Below the pieces are notes generated by a model. The model was not told where the DNA came from. It saw only the letters and a list, made by a program, of their open reading frames with translations, and ran no database searches. Shown one piece after another: positions 34,111 through 42,674 of a stretch of DNA of 64,000 nt (its first letter is position 1; every line of letters starts with the position of its first letter). The stretch is from an uncultured Mailhella sp. (lineage in GTDB: Bacteria; Desulfobacterota; Desulfovibrionia; Desulfovibrionales; Desulfovibrionaceae). The translations under genes and the position numbers were made by a program. The DNA lies in the NCBI GenBank assembly GCA_910578585.1, contig CAJTRG010000005.1, positions 1 through 64,000 of the forward strand, in the 5' to 3' direction.

Positions 34111-34205
34111 CATTAAGCAGAACAAATTTAATTCTTTTCCTGCACCTTGCAATTTTTCCAAAAATTTATAGAATACATAAAGAATACAATACATAAGGTG
34201 AATAT

Positions 34206-36188
34206 ATGCATTTTGAATTTTTGCAAGAGCTTGTTGCTATTTTTATGATTTCCATTGTGGTTATTCTGATTTGTTCAAAATTCAAAATACCCAGTATTGT
34301 TGCCCTGCTCTTGGCAGGGATTATTTGCGGCCCTTCTGCCTTAAAACTTGTTTCCAATACGGAAGCTGCCAACCTTATGGCAGAAGTTGGTGTTGCCCTG
34401 CTCCTCTTCACCATTGGTATGGAGCTTTCGCTTAAAGATTTAGCCCGTATCAAACGACCGCTTTTAATTGGCGGCTTTGGCCAAATGACCTTTACCATTT
34501 TGCTGATTACCGCAATTTTTTCTTTTGTGGTGCGCTGGCAAAATGCCGTTGCCTTTGGCTGTCTTGTCACCCTTTCATCCACTGCCATTGTGCTTAGTCT
34601 TTTTCAGCAAAAGGCCCAGGCCGACTCCCCTCACGGCAGAATTTGTCTTGCTATCCTGATTTTCCAAGACCTTATCATTGTGCCTATTATGCTTCTTTTC
34701 CCGCTCCTCAGCGGAAAACTGGAATTATCCCTGCAGGAAAGCCTTATTTCTCTTGGCAAAAATTCCCTTGTTATTATCGGGATTGTGCTTTTTGGTAAAT
34801 TTGTTTTGCCTCGCCTCATGTTTGCAGTAGTCAAGACCCGTTCCCGTGAGCTCATGCTCATGACCACGCTGGGTTTCTGCTTTCTGGTTGCACTGATTAC
34901 CGCCTCCATTGGTTTATCTCTTTCCCTCGGTGCCTTTATTGCGGGTCTGCTCCTTGCAGAATCTGAATACAGTATCAGCATTATGGAAAATGTTTTACCT
35001 TTCAAAGAAATTTTCACCAGCATTTTCTTTATCACTGTGGGCATGCTGCTCAATCTTGAATTTTTCGTCAGCCACATTTTTATGGTACTTTTTGTAGCAG
35101 TGGTTATTTTTGTAATCAAATTTACCACCATTATTCCGGTTATCAAAATGACGGGCTATTCCATGCGCACCGCCCTTATTTCCGCGTTCAGCATGTCCCA
35201 AATCGGGGAATTTTCTTTCGTGCTTGCCGGCCATGCCGTGGCTTTTCATCTTATGGACAGTGACGGTTATCAGACTTTTCTGGCTGCAAGTATTTTGACC
35301 ATGCTCCTGACTCCGTATTTTATCAATAATGCCCCTCAATTTTCCGCCGCAATTTTGCGCCGTTGTTTCAAAAAATATGAAAATGAAACAGAAGATGTTC
35401 TGCCTGAAAAGCATACTGAATTTAAAGATCATATCATTATTATTGGCTTTGGTATCGGCGGAAAGAGCCTCGCTAAGGTTGCCAGGGAAAGCGGCATTTC
35501 CTATGCTATTTCAGAACTGAACCCTGATACCGTCAAACGCTATAAGAATATTGAGCCCATTTTCCACGGTGATGCAAGCTATCCCCTTGTTTTGGAACAT
35601 CTTGGAGTTGAAAAAGCCCGTGTGTTGGCAATTATGGTTTCAGACCCCATGGGCAGCCGCGCGATCATCACCAATGCAAAAAAATATAATCCTCGTTTGC
35701 ATATTGTGGTGCGGACTCGTTTCTTGTCTGAAATTGCCAATTTAAAGCAAATTGGCGCTGACGATGTTATTCCGGAGGAATTTGAAACATCTATTGAAGT
35801 TTTTGCAAAAGTACTCAATTATTTTCTTATTCCCCGGCAGCAAATCGAGCAGTACATCCAGCAAATCCGTAAAGAAGTGTATTCCGGCGCACGCACAACG
35901 GAAATCAGCAGTAATTTGCAGGCAATCAAAAACGAACTGCCCAATCTGCAGTTTGCCAGCATAAAAATTGAGGCAGGGGCAAAACTCATTGGCACTAAGC
36001 TTGGTGACGGAATTTTGCGCAATCAATACAAAGTCAATGTGGTTGCCATTCACCGCGGAGCTGAAGATATTACGGAACTCAATGCCCAAACAGAATTTTT
36101 TGAGGATGATATTATCTATCTTTTCGGCACCCAGGAAGCCATTATCAGTGTACAGGAAGTTTTCCTGAGCCCAAAAGAAGAACAATAA
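34206..36188 (+). CDS. Kef-type monovalent cation/proton antiporter with RCK domains
   Basis: 660 residues. About twelve membrane helices of the CPA2 family occupy 1-385 (IPSIVALLLAGIICGPSAL, VGVALLLFTIGMELSL, LTLSSTAIVLSLFQ-like region, FSMSQIGEFSFVLAG). Then a RCK-N/TrkA-N Rossmann domain starts at about 407 (DHIIIIGFGIGGKSLAKVARES), whose FHGDASY strand follows the nucleotide site, and a RCK-C/TrkA-C domain ends the protein (about 570-650). It exports K+ or Na+ in exchange for protons and is gated by nucleotides or thiols. AAGGTG precedes the ATG. Copy 2 of the two-hairpin repeat follows 16 bases after the stop. Confidence 0.9.
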   Translation: MHFEFLQELVAIFMISIVVILICSKFKIPSIVALLLAGIICGPSALKLVSNTEAANLMAEVGVALLLFTIGMELSLKDLARIKRPLLIGGFGQMTFTILLITAIFSFVVRWQNAVAFGCLVTLSSTAIVLSLFQQKAQADSPHGRICLAILIFQDLIIVPIMLLFPLLSGKLELSLQESLISLGKNSLVIIGIVLFGKFVLPRLMFAVVKTRSRELMLMTTLGFCFLVALITASIGLSLSLGAFIAGLLLAESEYSISIMENVLPFKEIFTSIFFITVGMLLNLEFFVSHIFMVLFVAVVIFVIKFTTIIPVIKMTGYSMRTALISAFSMSQIGEFSFVLAGHAVAFHLMDSDGYQTFLAASILTMLLTPYFINNAPQFSAAILRRCFKKYENETEDVLPEKHTEFKDHIIIIGFGIGGKSLAKVARESGISYAISELNPDTVKRYKNIEPIFHGDASYPLVLEHLGVEKARVLAIMVSDPMGSRAIITNAKKYNPRLHIVVRTRFLSEIANLKQIGADDVIPEEFETSIEVFAKVLNYFLIPRQQIEQYIQQIRKEVYSGARTTEISSNLQAIKNELPNLQFASIKIEAGAKLIGTKLGDGILRNQYKVNVVAIHRGAEDITELNAQTEFFEDDIIYLFGTQEAIISVQEVFLSPKEEQ

Positions 36189-36204
36189 TTATCATTTTAT
36201 TTTT

Positions 36205-36277
36205 TCTTTGGGGGGGATTATCCCCCCCAAACCCCCTAAACGCAAAACCGTTATAGACTTTGTCTATAACGGTTTTG
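36205..36277 (+). repeat. 73-bp two-hairpin intergenic repeat, copy 2
   Basis: Same order and length as 23815-23887, in the opposite chromosomal direction: TCTTTGGGGG-type hairpin, a CCCCCT run, then CAAAACCGTTATAGAC / complement with a 3-base loop. The last hairpin differs from copy 1 in one loop base only. It follows the Kef-type gene in the sense direction. Confidence 0.8.
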
Positions 36278-36373
36278 TTATTATATGCTTTGTTCAACTA
36301 TTCTGAACAATCCGTATCGACTTAAACTCTTACGAATTGTCGAACGGCTGTATCAGGAGCGGCGAGGGGGAAC

Positions 36374-37327
36374 TTACTCTTCACAAGGCTTGTTTGCATC
36401 ACCGCAAAGTTCATTTTCCTTGCCAAGAAGGGAATTTACAACTTGTGCATCACTGCGGATCACCGCGGATTGTTCCAATTTAATAGGCTTATCATATTCT
36501 TTAGGCACGCCAAAGACTTCAATATAGGGCACAACGCTGGTTCTGCGTCTGACTATGGCTGTATTTTTCCAAACCTTATACTGCACAACAAAATACTTCC
36601 AGCGCAGCATATCCATAAGTTCAATTTTTTCTTCCGGTTTCTTTTCTTCAGCTTTTACAAGGGCTTGATACACAGTATCTCCGGCATTAATCCGTTCCTG
36701 CATAAACATAATACGCCAGATATCATTTTCATTTTCTTCCACAGGGAACCAGGCAATATTTTTGTTCTCTGCTTCAGCCATAAGAATTTTTTTACAGGCG
36801 GGACAAGAGGGTGAAAAGAAAATATTGGTGCTGGGATTTTCAACCTTTGCAAAAGAAATACCCTGTTGATTGGCATTGATACTGGAACCAAGCAAGAGCA
36901 CAAACAAAATGCTCCAAAGGTTTAACAATACTGTTTTGGGATAGGGCTCAAGGGGGCGTCTGTTTTCATAGCGCACAGCATAATAGGAGCAGGCAACTAA
37001 AATTCCCGCGCAAATACAAAGCACGCACAGGGAAGTATTGAGCATAACAAAGAGCAGGCAGATATCCACAGTCAGCGCAATGGCAGTCAGCAAACGAATT
37101 AAATACGCAAAACCAAACAAAGACAATATCAAAATGAGCATAAAGAAGAATGCGCTGAACCACCACAGGGAAACGCCCATAATCGTAAAATTCGCAAAAA
37201 TACTGCAGCTGTCTGTGCAGGTCTGTTCGAAAAAGAGCATACTCAAAATTTGATACACAGAAAAACATAAGCCTATCACACTGATTGCAAAGGAAACAGG
37301 TAAAAATTTATGTCGCAAAGGATTCAT
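36374..37327 (-). CDS. VKOR-thioredoxin fusion protein
   Basis: 317 residues. The N-terminal half has about five membrane helices of the vitamin K epoxide reductase family, with loop cysteines C37 and C41 and the quinone-reactive pair CVLC (C101, C104). Residues 160-317 form a periplasmic thioredoxin-like domain with FFSPSCPACKK (C175, C178). Such fusions take the place of DsbA-DsbB: the thioredoxin part oxidises secreted proteins and VKOR passes electrons to menaquinone. It is the third gene of lptD-comM-vkor (10 bp after comM); LptD is itself a disulfide-dependent protein in some bacteria. A pair of tail cysteines (CGDANKPC) is unexplained. Confidence 0.85.
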   Translation of the reverse strand: MNPLRHKFLPVSFAISVIGLCFSVYQILSMLFFEQTCTDSCSIFANFTIMGVSLWWFSAFFFMLILILSLFGFAYLIRLLTAIALTVDICLLFVMLNTSLCVLCICAGILVACSYYAVRYENRRPLEPYPKTVLLNLWSILFVLLLGSSINANQQGISFAKVENPSTNIFFSPSCPACKKILMAEAENKNIAWFPVEENENDIWRIMFMQERINAGDTVYQALVKAEEKKPEEKIELMDMLRWKYFVVQYKVWKNTAIVRRRTSVVPYIEVFGVPKEYDKPIKLEQSAVIRSDAQVVNSLLGKENELCGDANKPCEE

Positions 37328-37336
37328 ACCCCACCC

Positions 37337-38860
37337 CTAATTTTTCGTTCTGTCTAAAGCACGGCACTGTATGGCAAGTGCAATATGTGCTGTTGAAATT
37401 TTTTCTTGCCCCTCTAAATCTGCCACTGTTCGCGCCACCCGCAAAATCCGCGTAAAGGAACGAGCAGAAAGCGCCAGTCTATCCACCGCCCTGCTCAAAA
37501 ATTCGCGCTCTTTGGGCTCTAAAAAGCAATGTTTTTCCAGCATTGCCCCTGTCAAATCTGCATTGGTGCGGCAATTGGTGCCTTTATAGCGTTTTTCTTG
37601 AATGGCTCTGGCACTTTCCACCCTTTTCTTCATGGTGGCAGAATCTTTACCTTTAAATTCTCCGTGAAAATCCTCAAACTGCACAGCAGGAACTTCAATA
37701 TGCAAGTCAATCCTGTCCAGCAGCGGGCCGGAAAGCTTTGCCCTGTAGCGCGCGAGCTGCTGGCTTGTACAGGTGCATTCATGCTTTTTATCGCCATAAT
37801 AGCCGCAGGGACAAGGGTTCATAGCAGCAATCAGCATGCAGGATGCAGGATAGGTCAGACTTTGCGCAGAACGGGAAATCGTCACACGGCCGTCTTCCAA
37901 CGGCTGTCGCAAAACTTCCAGCGAAGAGCGGGAAAACTCCGGCAATTCATCCAAGAATAAAACACCTCTGTGGGCAAGACTCACTTCCCCGGGTTTGGGA
38001 TAACTTCCGCCGCCAATCAGGGCAATTTCAGAAACAGTATGATGCGGAGAACGAAATGGACGGGTGGTTATCAGTCCTTTGGAAGGCAGTTTATTGGAAA
38101 TACTGTAAATCGTGGTTACTTCAAGCGCTTCTTCAAAAGTCAGACTGGGCAAAATAGTCGGAATACGCTTGGCAAGCATGGTTTTGCCGCTGCCGGGAGA
38201 ACCAATGAAGAGCAGATTATGCCCGCCGGCAGCTGCAATTTCGAGGGCAAGCTTTGCTTCTTCCTGACCTTTGACTTCGGAAAAATCCATATCATAATGC
38301 TGCCACTCAATGCCGTGTTCATAAACAGCAGGCGTAAAACTTGCCCTTTCGCACACAAAATCAAGCACATCCGTCAAAGTATCCAGTCCGTACACAGTCA
38401 GCCCGTCCACAATACTTGCTTCCATGGCATTTTCACGGGCAACAATCATGGCATCCATGCCAAGGGAACGCGCCAAAAGGGCAAGAGGCAAAACACCGGT
38501 CACCGGCCGCAGCGTACCATTCAGCGATAATTCCGCAGCAAAGAAAATTTTTTCCAGATTGAGTGTTGGCTGAATATTGTGTGAAGCCGTCAAAAGCCCC
38601 ATGGCAAGGGGTAAATCATAGGCAGTGCCCACTTTCTTTCTGTCCGCAGGCGCAAGGTTGACCGTGATTTTAGCAGGCGCAAGTTTAAAACCGGAAGCTC
38701 TCACCGCTGTAAAAACACGTTCCTTTGCTTCTTTGACAGCGCCTTCCGCAAGCCCAACCATCACAAAAGCAGGCATACCAGCCTTTGTATAGTCAATTTC
38801 AAGCTCCACTTTATAGGAGTCAATGCCCTGCAGCGCACCGCAAATAAGCCTTGCTATCAT
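37337..38860 (-). CDS. comM: YifB/ComM family Mg-chelatase-like AAA ATPase
   Basis: 507 residues, normal length. An N-terminal Lon-protease-like domain (KVELEIDYTKAGMPAFVMVGLAEGAVKEAKER) precedes a AAA+ domain with Walker A GSPGSGKTMLAKRIP and Walker B GVLFLDELPEFSR, a zinc-like CPCGYYGDKKHECTCT segment, and the C-terminal LSARSFTRILRVARTVADLEG helix bundle. ComM is a hexameric helicase that extends D-loops in natural transformation. It is one base from the lptD stop and next to vkor. dprA is also in the window, so a working DNA-uptake route is possible. Confidence 0.93.
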   Translation of the reverse strand: MIARLICGALQGIDSYKVELEIDYTKAGMPAFVMVGLAEGAVKEAKERVFTAVRASGFKLAPAKITVNLAPADRKKVGTAYDLPLAMGLLTASHNIQPTLNLEKIFFAAELSLNGTLRPVTGVLPLALLARSLGMDAMIVARENAMEASIVDGLTVYGLDTLTDVLDFVCERASFTPAVYEHGIEWQHYDMDFSEVKGQEEAKLALEIAAAGGHNLLFIGSPGSGKTMLAKRIPTILPSLTFEEALEVTTIYSISNKLPSKGLITTRPFRSPHHTVSEIALIGGGSYPKPGEVSLAHRGVLFLDELPEFSRSSLEVLRQPLEDGRVTISRSAQSLTYPASCMLIAAMNPCPCGYYGDKKHECTCTSQQLARYRAKLSGPLLDRIDLHIEVPAVQFEDFHGEFKGKDSATMKKRVESARAIQEKRYKGTNCRTNADLTGAMLEKHCFLEPKEREFLSRAVDRLALSARSFTRILRVARTVADLEGQEKISTAHIALAIQCRALDRTKN

Positions 38861-38861
38861 C

Positions 38862-41213
38862 TTAAAATCCTAAGCCAAGAAATTCAATATTTAAACTTAT
38901 TCGTTCTTCAATAGGGTCTTTATTGTATTCAGTGTAGAGATATAAACATTGATGTCTATAGCCCACCCCAAGAGCCCGTTCATAATTATCCCCGGTATCT
39001 AAATTCATTCTGTCCATAAGATAGAACTGCAATTGCGGACTTGCTTTAAAATGGAGAGTATTGGTGATTACATTGATTCTTTGACTGGGAATAATATCGT
39101 CAATATTATCATAATCGACAAATTTACGATAGTTATAATTGGGTTCACGCTGGCTGTAACTGGTGGAAAATGAGCCATAGGTTTCATGGAAAAGCGTTGT
39201 TCCAATATCCACACGGTTCAGCTTATGATCATAAAAGGAATAAAACGTATCGCCATTAAAGCTTATCCATTTTCGCGGCGTGAAAACAAGCCGAGCCCTT
39301 AAATCATGCCATGGTCTGCGTTCATACTCTTGTGAATGTTTTGTACGATTATCTTCTTTAAAATCATAGCCCGTGCTCAGTTGCAGGCGAATCAAATCAA
39401 GATAGGAAGTCACATTTTTAATGCCGTCTTTTTGCTGAACGGTAGAACTGTACTTTGTTGTCAAAATATTATCTAAGCGAAAAATAAGATTATTTTGTTC
39501 CTGAATTCTATCCTCAAGCGTAAAAAATGGTTTGTCTTCCTGGTCAACTTTATCTATCCATTCATAGGAAATACGCGGCTGAATACGGTGTTTTAATGCC
39601 ACAATCTCGCGCTCGCCCACATTGGCGGCAACGGGAGCGTTTTTCTCTCCAAATTGCCATACACGTTCAGCCTGGGTATAGAAACTGGTGCGAAATTCAG
39701 GAATAAAACGGGTATCACTGCCCTGTCTTTGTCTTTCGCCTCTATCGGTCAGCAGGGAAGTGTTGCTGCTGGAAATCCCTGTATACATGGTTCCGCGTCC
39801 GCGTCCTGCTACTTCCCCGCGCAAAAAGCCCACACTCACAGGAAAGACAAGTTCCGGATAAATTTCAGCTTTTGCCCCTTTTGTTCCTGAACGGCGGTAA
39901 TAATAGCCGGCGCTGGTCTGCATATTCCATTCAATGGGCAAGTTTTCTGCAAATCTGTCTCTATTCCAATATAAGCCAAGTTCAGGCAAATGCTGTACTG
40001 TTGTATCATATTTGCGGCGCTGGTTTCCATTGCCAAAACTGGGATCCTGCGTATATTTCATGCCCGCTGTCAGATAAAACTTTTCAAAATTTCTATAGGC
40101 AAACCCCTGGGTAATTCTGTTTTCATCAGCTTCAGTAAAGTTTCGCCCAAACATGTGATAACTTTTCTCTTTGGTATAATCAAAACCCGTCATACGGTTG
40201 GAAAATTCACGAATAAAGTTTTGGTCTGAAACATAATCCAAATTATATTTGTATCTCCAGTCACTTTCAAACACATCACCATTGCCCATGGCTCTCAGCC
40301 AATAACGAGCCCGGTTGGTGCGTATATTGCCGTCGTGTTTATCCACTTCATCCTGGCCTTCATGCATAACTCTGGTATCATCATACAGAAAATCAAACAT
40401 TGCCCACATTTTTTCATTTTCTTTGGTGTGGGAACGGTATTCAAGGGAAGGCATAAAGCCCTTTTCCGTCAGCACCGTGCCGTAAACCGTTAAATCCCGG
40501 CTTTGGTCAATTACATGAAAATAGGGCTGTGTATAATAATATCCCTGAGTAGAGCTGTAACCATAGTTTGGCAAAAGCAGGCCGCTTTGCCGTGTTGTTT
40601 TGGTTGGAGCTACAAAATATGGCGTATAGAGTACCCCGTGCTCTTTGACATTGAAGACAACATCATAAAAATGAGCATAGCTGTCCACTTCCAAATCTGC
40701 TTCTTTAGCGTCAATTTTCCAAAGAGGAACATCGCCGTCACAGGTTGTGGCTGTTGCTTTGACAAGAGAATAACGAGATTCGCCCTTCTTATAAATTTCA
40801 TTACTTTTAAAATACATGTGCGGGCCGGCAAGAAAAAGCTTTGCATCCTTGAGCCAGCCTGTGCTGTTGGTCAAATCAAATTCAGCCTCCGCGGCTTCCA
40901 CTTCATCCGCGCCAAGCTTTGCATAGACGTTGCCCTGCAGTAAAATCCACTGTGTATTGGTATAAAGTCTTGCGAAATCAGCTTTTAAATAATCTTCTCC
41001 GCGCACCAGCAAAATATTGCCCCGCCCCTCAATCACAACGCCGTCGTTGACGCTTACAAGGGAATCCGCATAAATCTTCCAGGGCAAATTATCATTCGTT
41101 GTCAATGTGCCGTCGCTGGCAATAGAATTGGGCAGTTCCGCAGCTGAAACAGGAGCCGAAAACCCTAAGCAAAAAAAACTAAGAAAAACAATATACAAAC
41201 TAATTAATCTCAT
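38862..41213 (-). CDS. lptD: LPS-assembly outer-membrane protein LptD
   Basis: 783 residues from the chosen start. LptD with LptE places lipopolysaccharide in the outer leaflet. After a signal peptide (APVSA-AE) comes the OstA/LptA-like jellyroll (about 30-200: WKIYADSLVSVNDGVVIEGRGNILLVRG region), then a large beta barrel rich in aromatic strands. Two cysteines are visible (in ATTCDGD and YRHQCLYLY), matching one inter-domain disulfide rather than the two of E. coli. The open frame extends to 41240, but the ATG at 41213 starts right at a normal signal peptide. It heads lptD-comM-vkor. Confidence 0.92.
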   Translation of the reverse strand: MRLISLYIVFLSFFCLGFSAPVSAAELPNSIASDGTLTTNDNLPWKIYADSLVSVNDGVVIEGRGNILLVRGEDYLKADFARLYTNTQWILLQGNVYAKLGADEVEAAEAEFDLTNSTGWLKDAKLFLAGPHMYFKSNEIYKKGESRYSLVKATATTCDGDVPLWKIDAKEADLEVDSYAHFYDVVFNVKEHGVLYTPYFVAPTKTTRQSGLLLPNYGYSSTQGYYYTQPYFHVIDQSRDLTVYGTVLTEKGFMPSLEYRSHTKENEKMWAMFDFLYDDTRVMHEGQDEVDKHDGNIRTNRARYWLRAMGNGDVFESDWRYKYNLDYVSDQNFIREFSNRMTGFDYTKEKSYHMFGRNFTEADENRITQGFAYRNFEKFYLTAGMKYTQDPSFGNGNQRRKYDTTVQHLPELGLYWNRDRFAENLPIEWNMQTSAGYYYRRSGTKGAKAEIYPELVFPVSVGFLRGEVAGRGRGTMYTGISSSNTSLLTDRGERQRQGSDTRFIPEFRTSFYTQAERVWQFGEKNAPVAANVGEREIVALKHRIQPRISYEWIDKVDQEDKPFFTLEDRIQEQNNLIFRLDNILTTKYSSTVQQKDGIKNVTSYLDLIRLQLSTGYDFKEDNRTKHSQEYERRPWHDLRARLVFTPRKWISFNGDTFYSFYDHKLNRVDIGTTLFHETYGSFSTSYSQREPNYNYRKFVDYDNIDDIIPSQRINVITNTLHFKASPQLQFYLMDRMNLDTGDNYERALGVGYRHQCLYLYTEYNKDPIEERISLNIEFLGLGF

Positions 41214-41354
41214 TCGCAAATCCATACTGTCAACTATCAAAGTATATCTATAAATTTTATCACAAATCCATAGAATAATAAAGGGGATAATTTGTGAAAA
41301 AAAATATTTTTTAATTTAAAATAACATATTGAAATTACTAAATAAATCTTATCT

Positions 41355-41382
41355 TGCATTTTATTCAATTCTTATTACAATA
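41355..41382 (+). promoter_or_regulatory. Promoter of alr
   Basis: TTGCAT (41355-41360), 16 bases, TACAAT (41377-41382), 26 bases before the ATG at 41408. It supports that start over an earlier in-frame one. Confidence 0.55.
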
Positions 41383-41407
41383 CAAAAATACTATTCAAGG
41401 ACTGACC

Positions 41408-42511
41408 ATGAAAAACGCTTTTTGCAGAGTACAAATTGATTTTGACGCATTGCTCTATAATTACAGACAAATTAAAAATCTTCACCCTGAACTCATGCCT
41501 GTTATAAAAGCGGACGCCTATGCCCACGGCGCCATAAAAATTGCCCAATTTTTTGAAGATCAAGACGTCAAATATTTTGCTACAGGCACTATTCATGAAG
41601 CTCTTGAACTTCGTAAAAACGGCGTGACCAAAGAAATTATCCCCTTGCTTGGCGCCCTCACCGAAGAAGAATATAGAAAGGGCGAAGAACAAAATATTGT
41701 CAGCCTTGCCCATGATAAACAGTCTTTAGACAAAGCCCTGACCTATTCCAGCAAAATTGCCATTAAAATCAATTCCGGCATGGGCCGTCTCGGCTTTTTG
41801 CCCGAGGACATGGCCGATGTAATTTTTGCTCTTAAAAAGCACAATAAAACAGCAAGTTATGCACTCACCCACTATGCCAGCGCTGATGTTATTTCTGAAC
41901 ATGGCTATATGCAAACCCAAGCCGAACGTCTTGCTCCTGCTGTAAAAGCACTGAAAGATGCTTTTCCGGACATGAAAACCAGTTTTGCCAACTCTGCCGC
42001 TTTGGTTGCCTATCCTGAATATATCGGCGACATTGCCCGCATAGGCAGAATTTTTTACGGCGGCAATCCTTTATACGGCACTGAAAAAGGACATCTTACA
42101 CCCCATTTGAAGCCAGCGCTTAGCCTTACCGCGCCTATTTTGAGCATCAATCACATGAAACGCGGTGAAAGCCTCAGCTACATGCAAAGCTTTACGGCTG
42201 AACGCGATACTGTTGTGGCTTGGATCGGCATTGGCTATGCCAATGGCTACCGCCGCAGCAACCGTGTTTTCAGTGAAGACAGCAGCTTTGTGCCCCATGT
42301 CAATCTTTTCGGGCATCTTTGCCCCACCCTTGGCTATATCACCATGCAAATGACTGCCATTGACATCACGGATATTTACGACGGCAGCAATATCAATATC
42401 GGCGACCATGTCTATGTGCTTGGCGGCAAAGAAAATCCCATTACCCCGGAAATGCTGGCTGACTGGTGGAACACCATTCCCCATGAAGTAATCACTTCTC
42501 TGGGATTTTAA
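41408..42511 (+). CDS. alr: Alanine racemase
   Basis: 367 residues, normal size. It makes D-alanine for peptidoglycan with pyridoxal phosphate. The cofactor lysine is in PVIKADAYAHGA; the second catalytic base, Tyr, is in GYANGYRR; IKINSGMGRLGF holds the Lys and Arg near the active site. In the C-terminal domain the usual R-V-S-M-D-Q strand reads YITMQMTAID, so the common Asp is a Gln. Start at 41408 is supported by AAGGA eight bases upstream and by the promoter; the frame upstream of it has no ribosome site. Confidence 0.93.
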   Translation: MKNAFCRVQIDFDALLYNYRQIKNLHPELMPVIKADAYAHGAIKIAQFFEDQDVKYFATGTIHEALELRKNGVTKEIIPLLGALTEEEYRKGEEQNIVSLAHDKQSLDKALTYSSKIAIKINSGMGRLGFLPEDMADVIFALKKHNKTASYALTHYASADVISEHGYMQTQAERLAPAVKALKDAFPDMKTSFANSAALVAYPEYIGDIARIGRIFYGGNPLYGTEKGHLTPHLKPALSLTAPILSINHMKRGESLSYMQSFTAERDTVVAWIGIGYANGYRRSNRVFSEDSSFVPHVNLFGHLCPTLGYITMQMTAIDITDIYDGSNINIGDHVYVLGGKENPITPEMLADWWNTIPHEVITSLGF

Positions 42512-42598
42512 TTTTTCTGTTCTTTTCCGCGAAATATTTGCAAAATATTAATTTCTTTAAGCAGGGCTTTAATCCTTGCTTATTCTTTAATTATCCTT

Positions 42599-42604
42599 TA
42601 TACT
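42599..42604 (+). promoter_or_regulatory. Promoter (-10 hexamer) of hppA
   Basis: TTGCTT at 42576-42581, 17 bases, TATACT at 42599-42604. The leader of about 65 bases contains a small AAGCAT/ATGCTT hairpin before the GAGGG ribosome site. Confidence 0.6.
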
Positions 42605-42674
42605 AATTATCTTATTATGCCGGACTAAGCATTTATGCTTTTCCCATAACATTTCAACGTAGCGAGGGTCTTTT

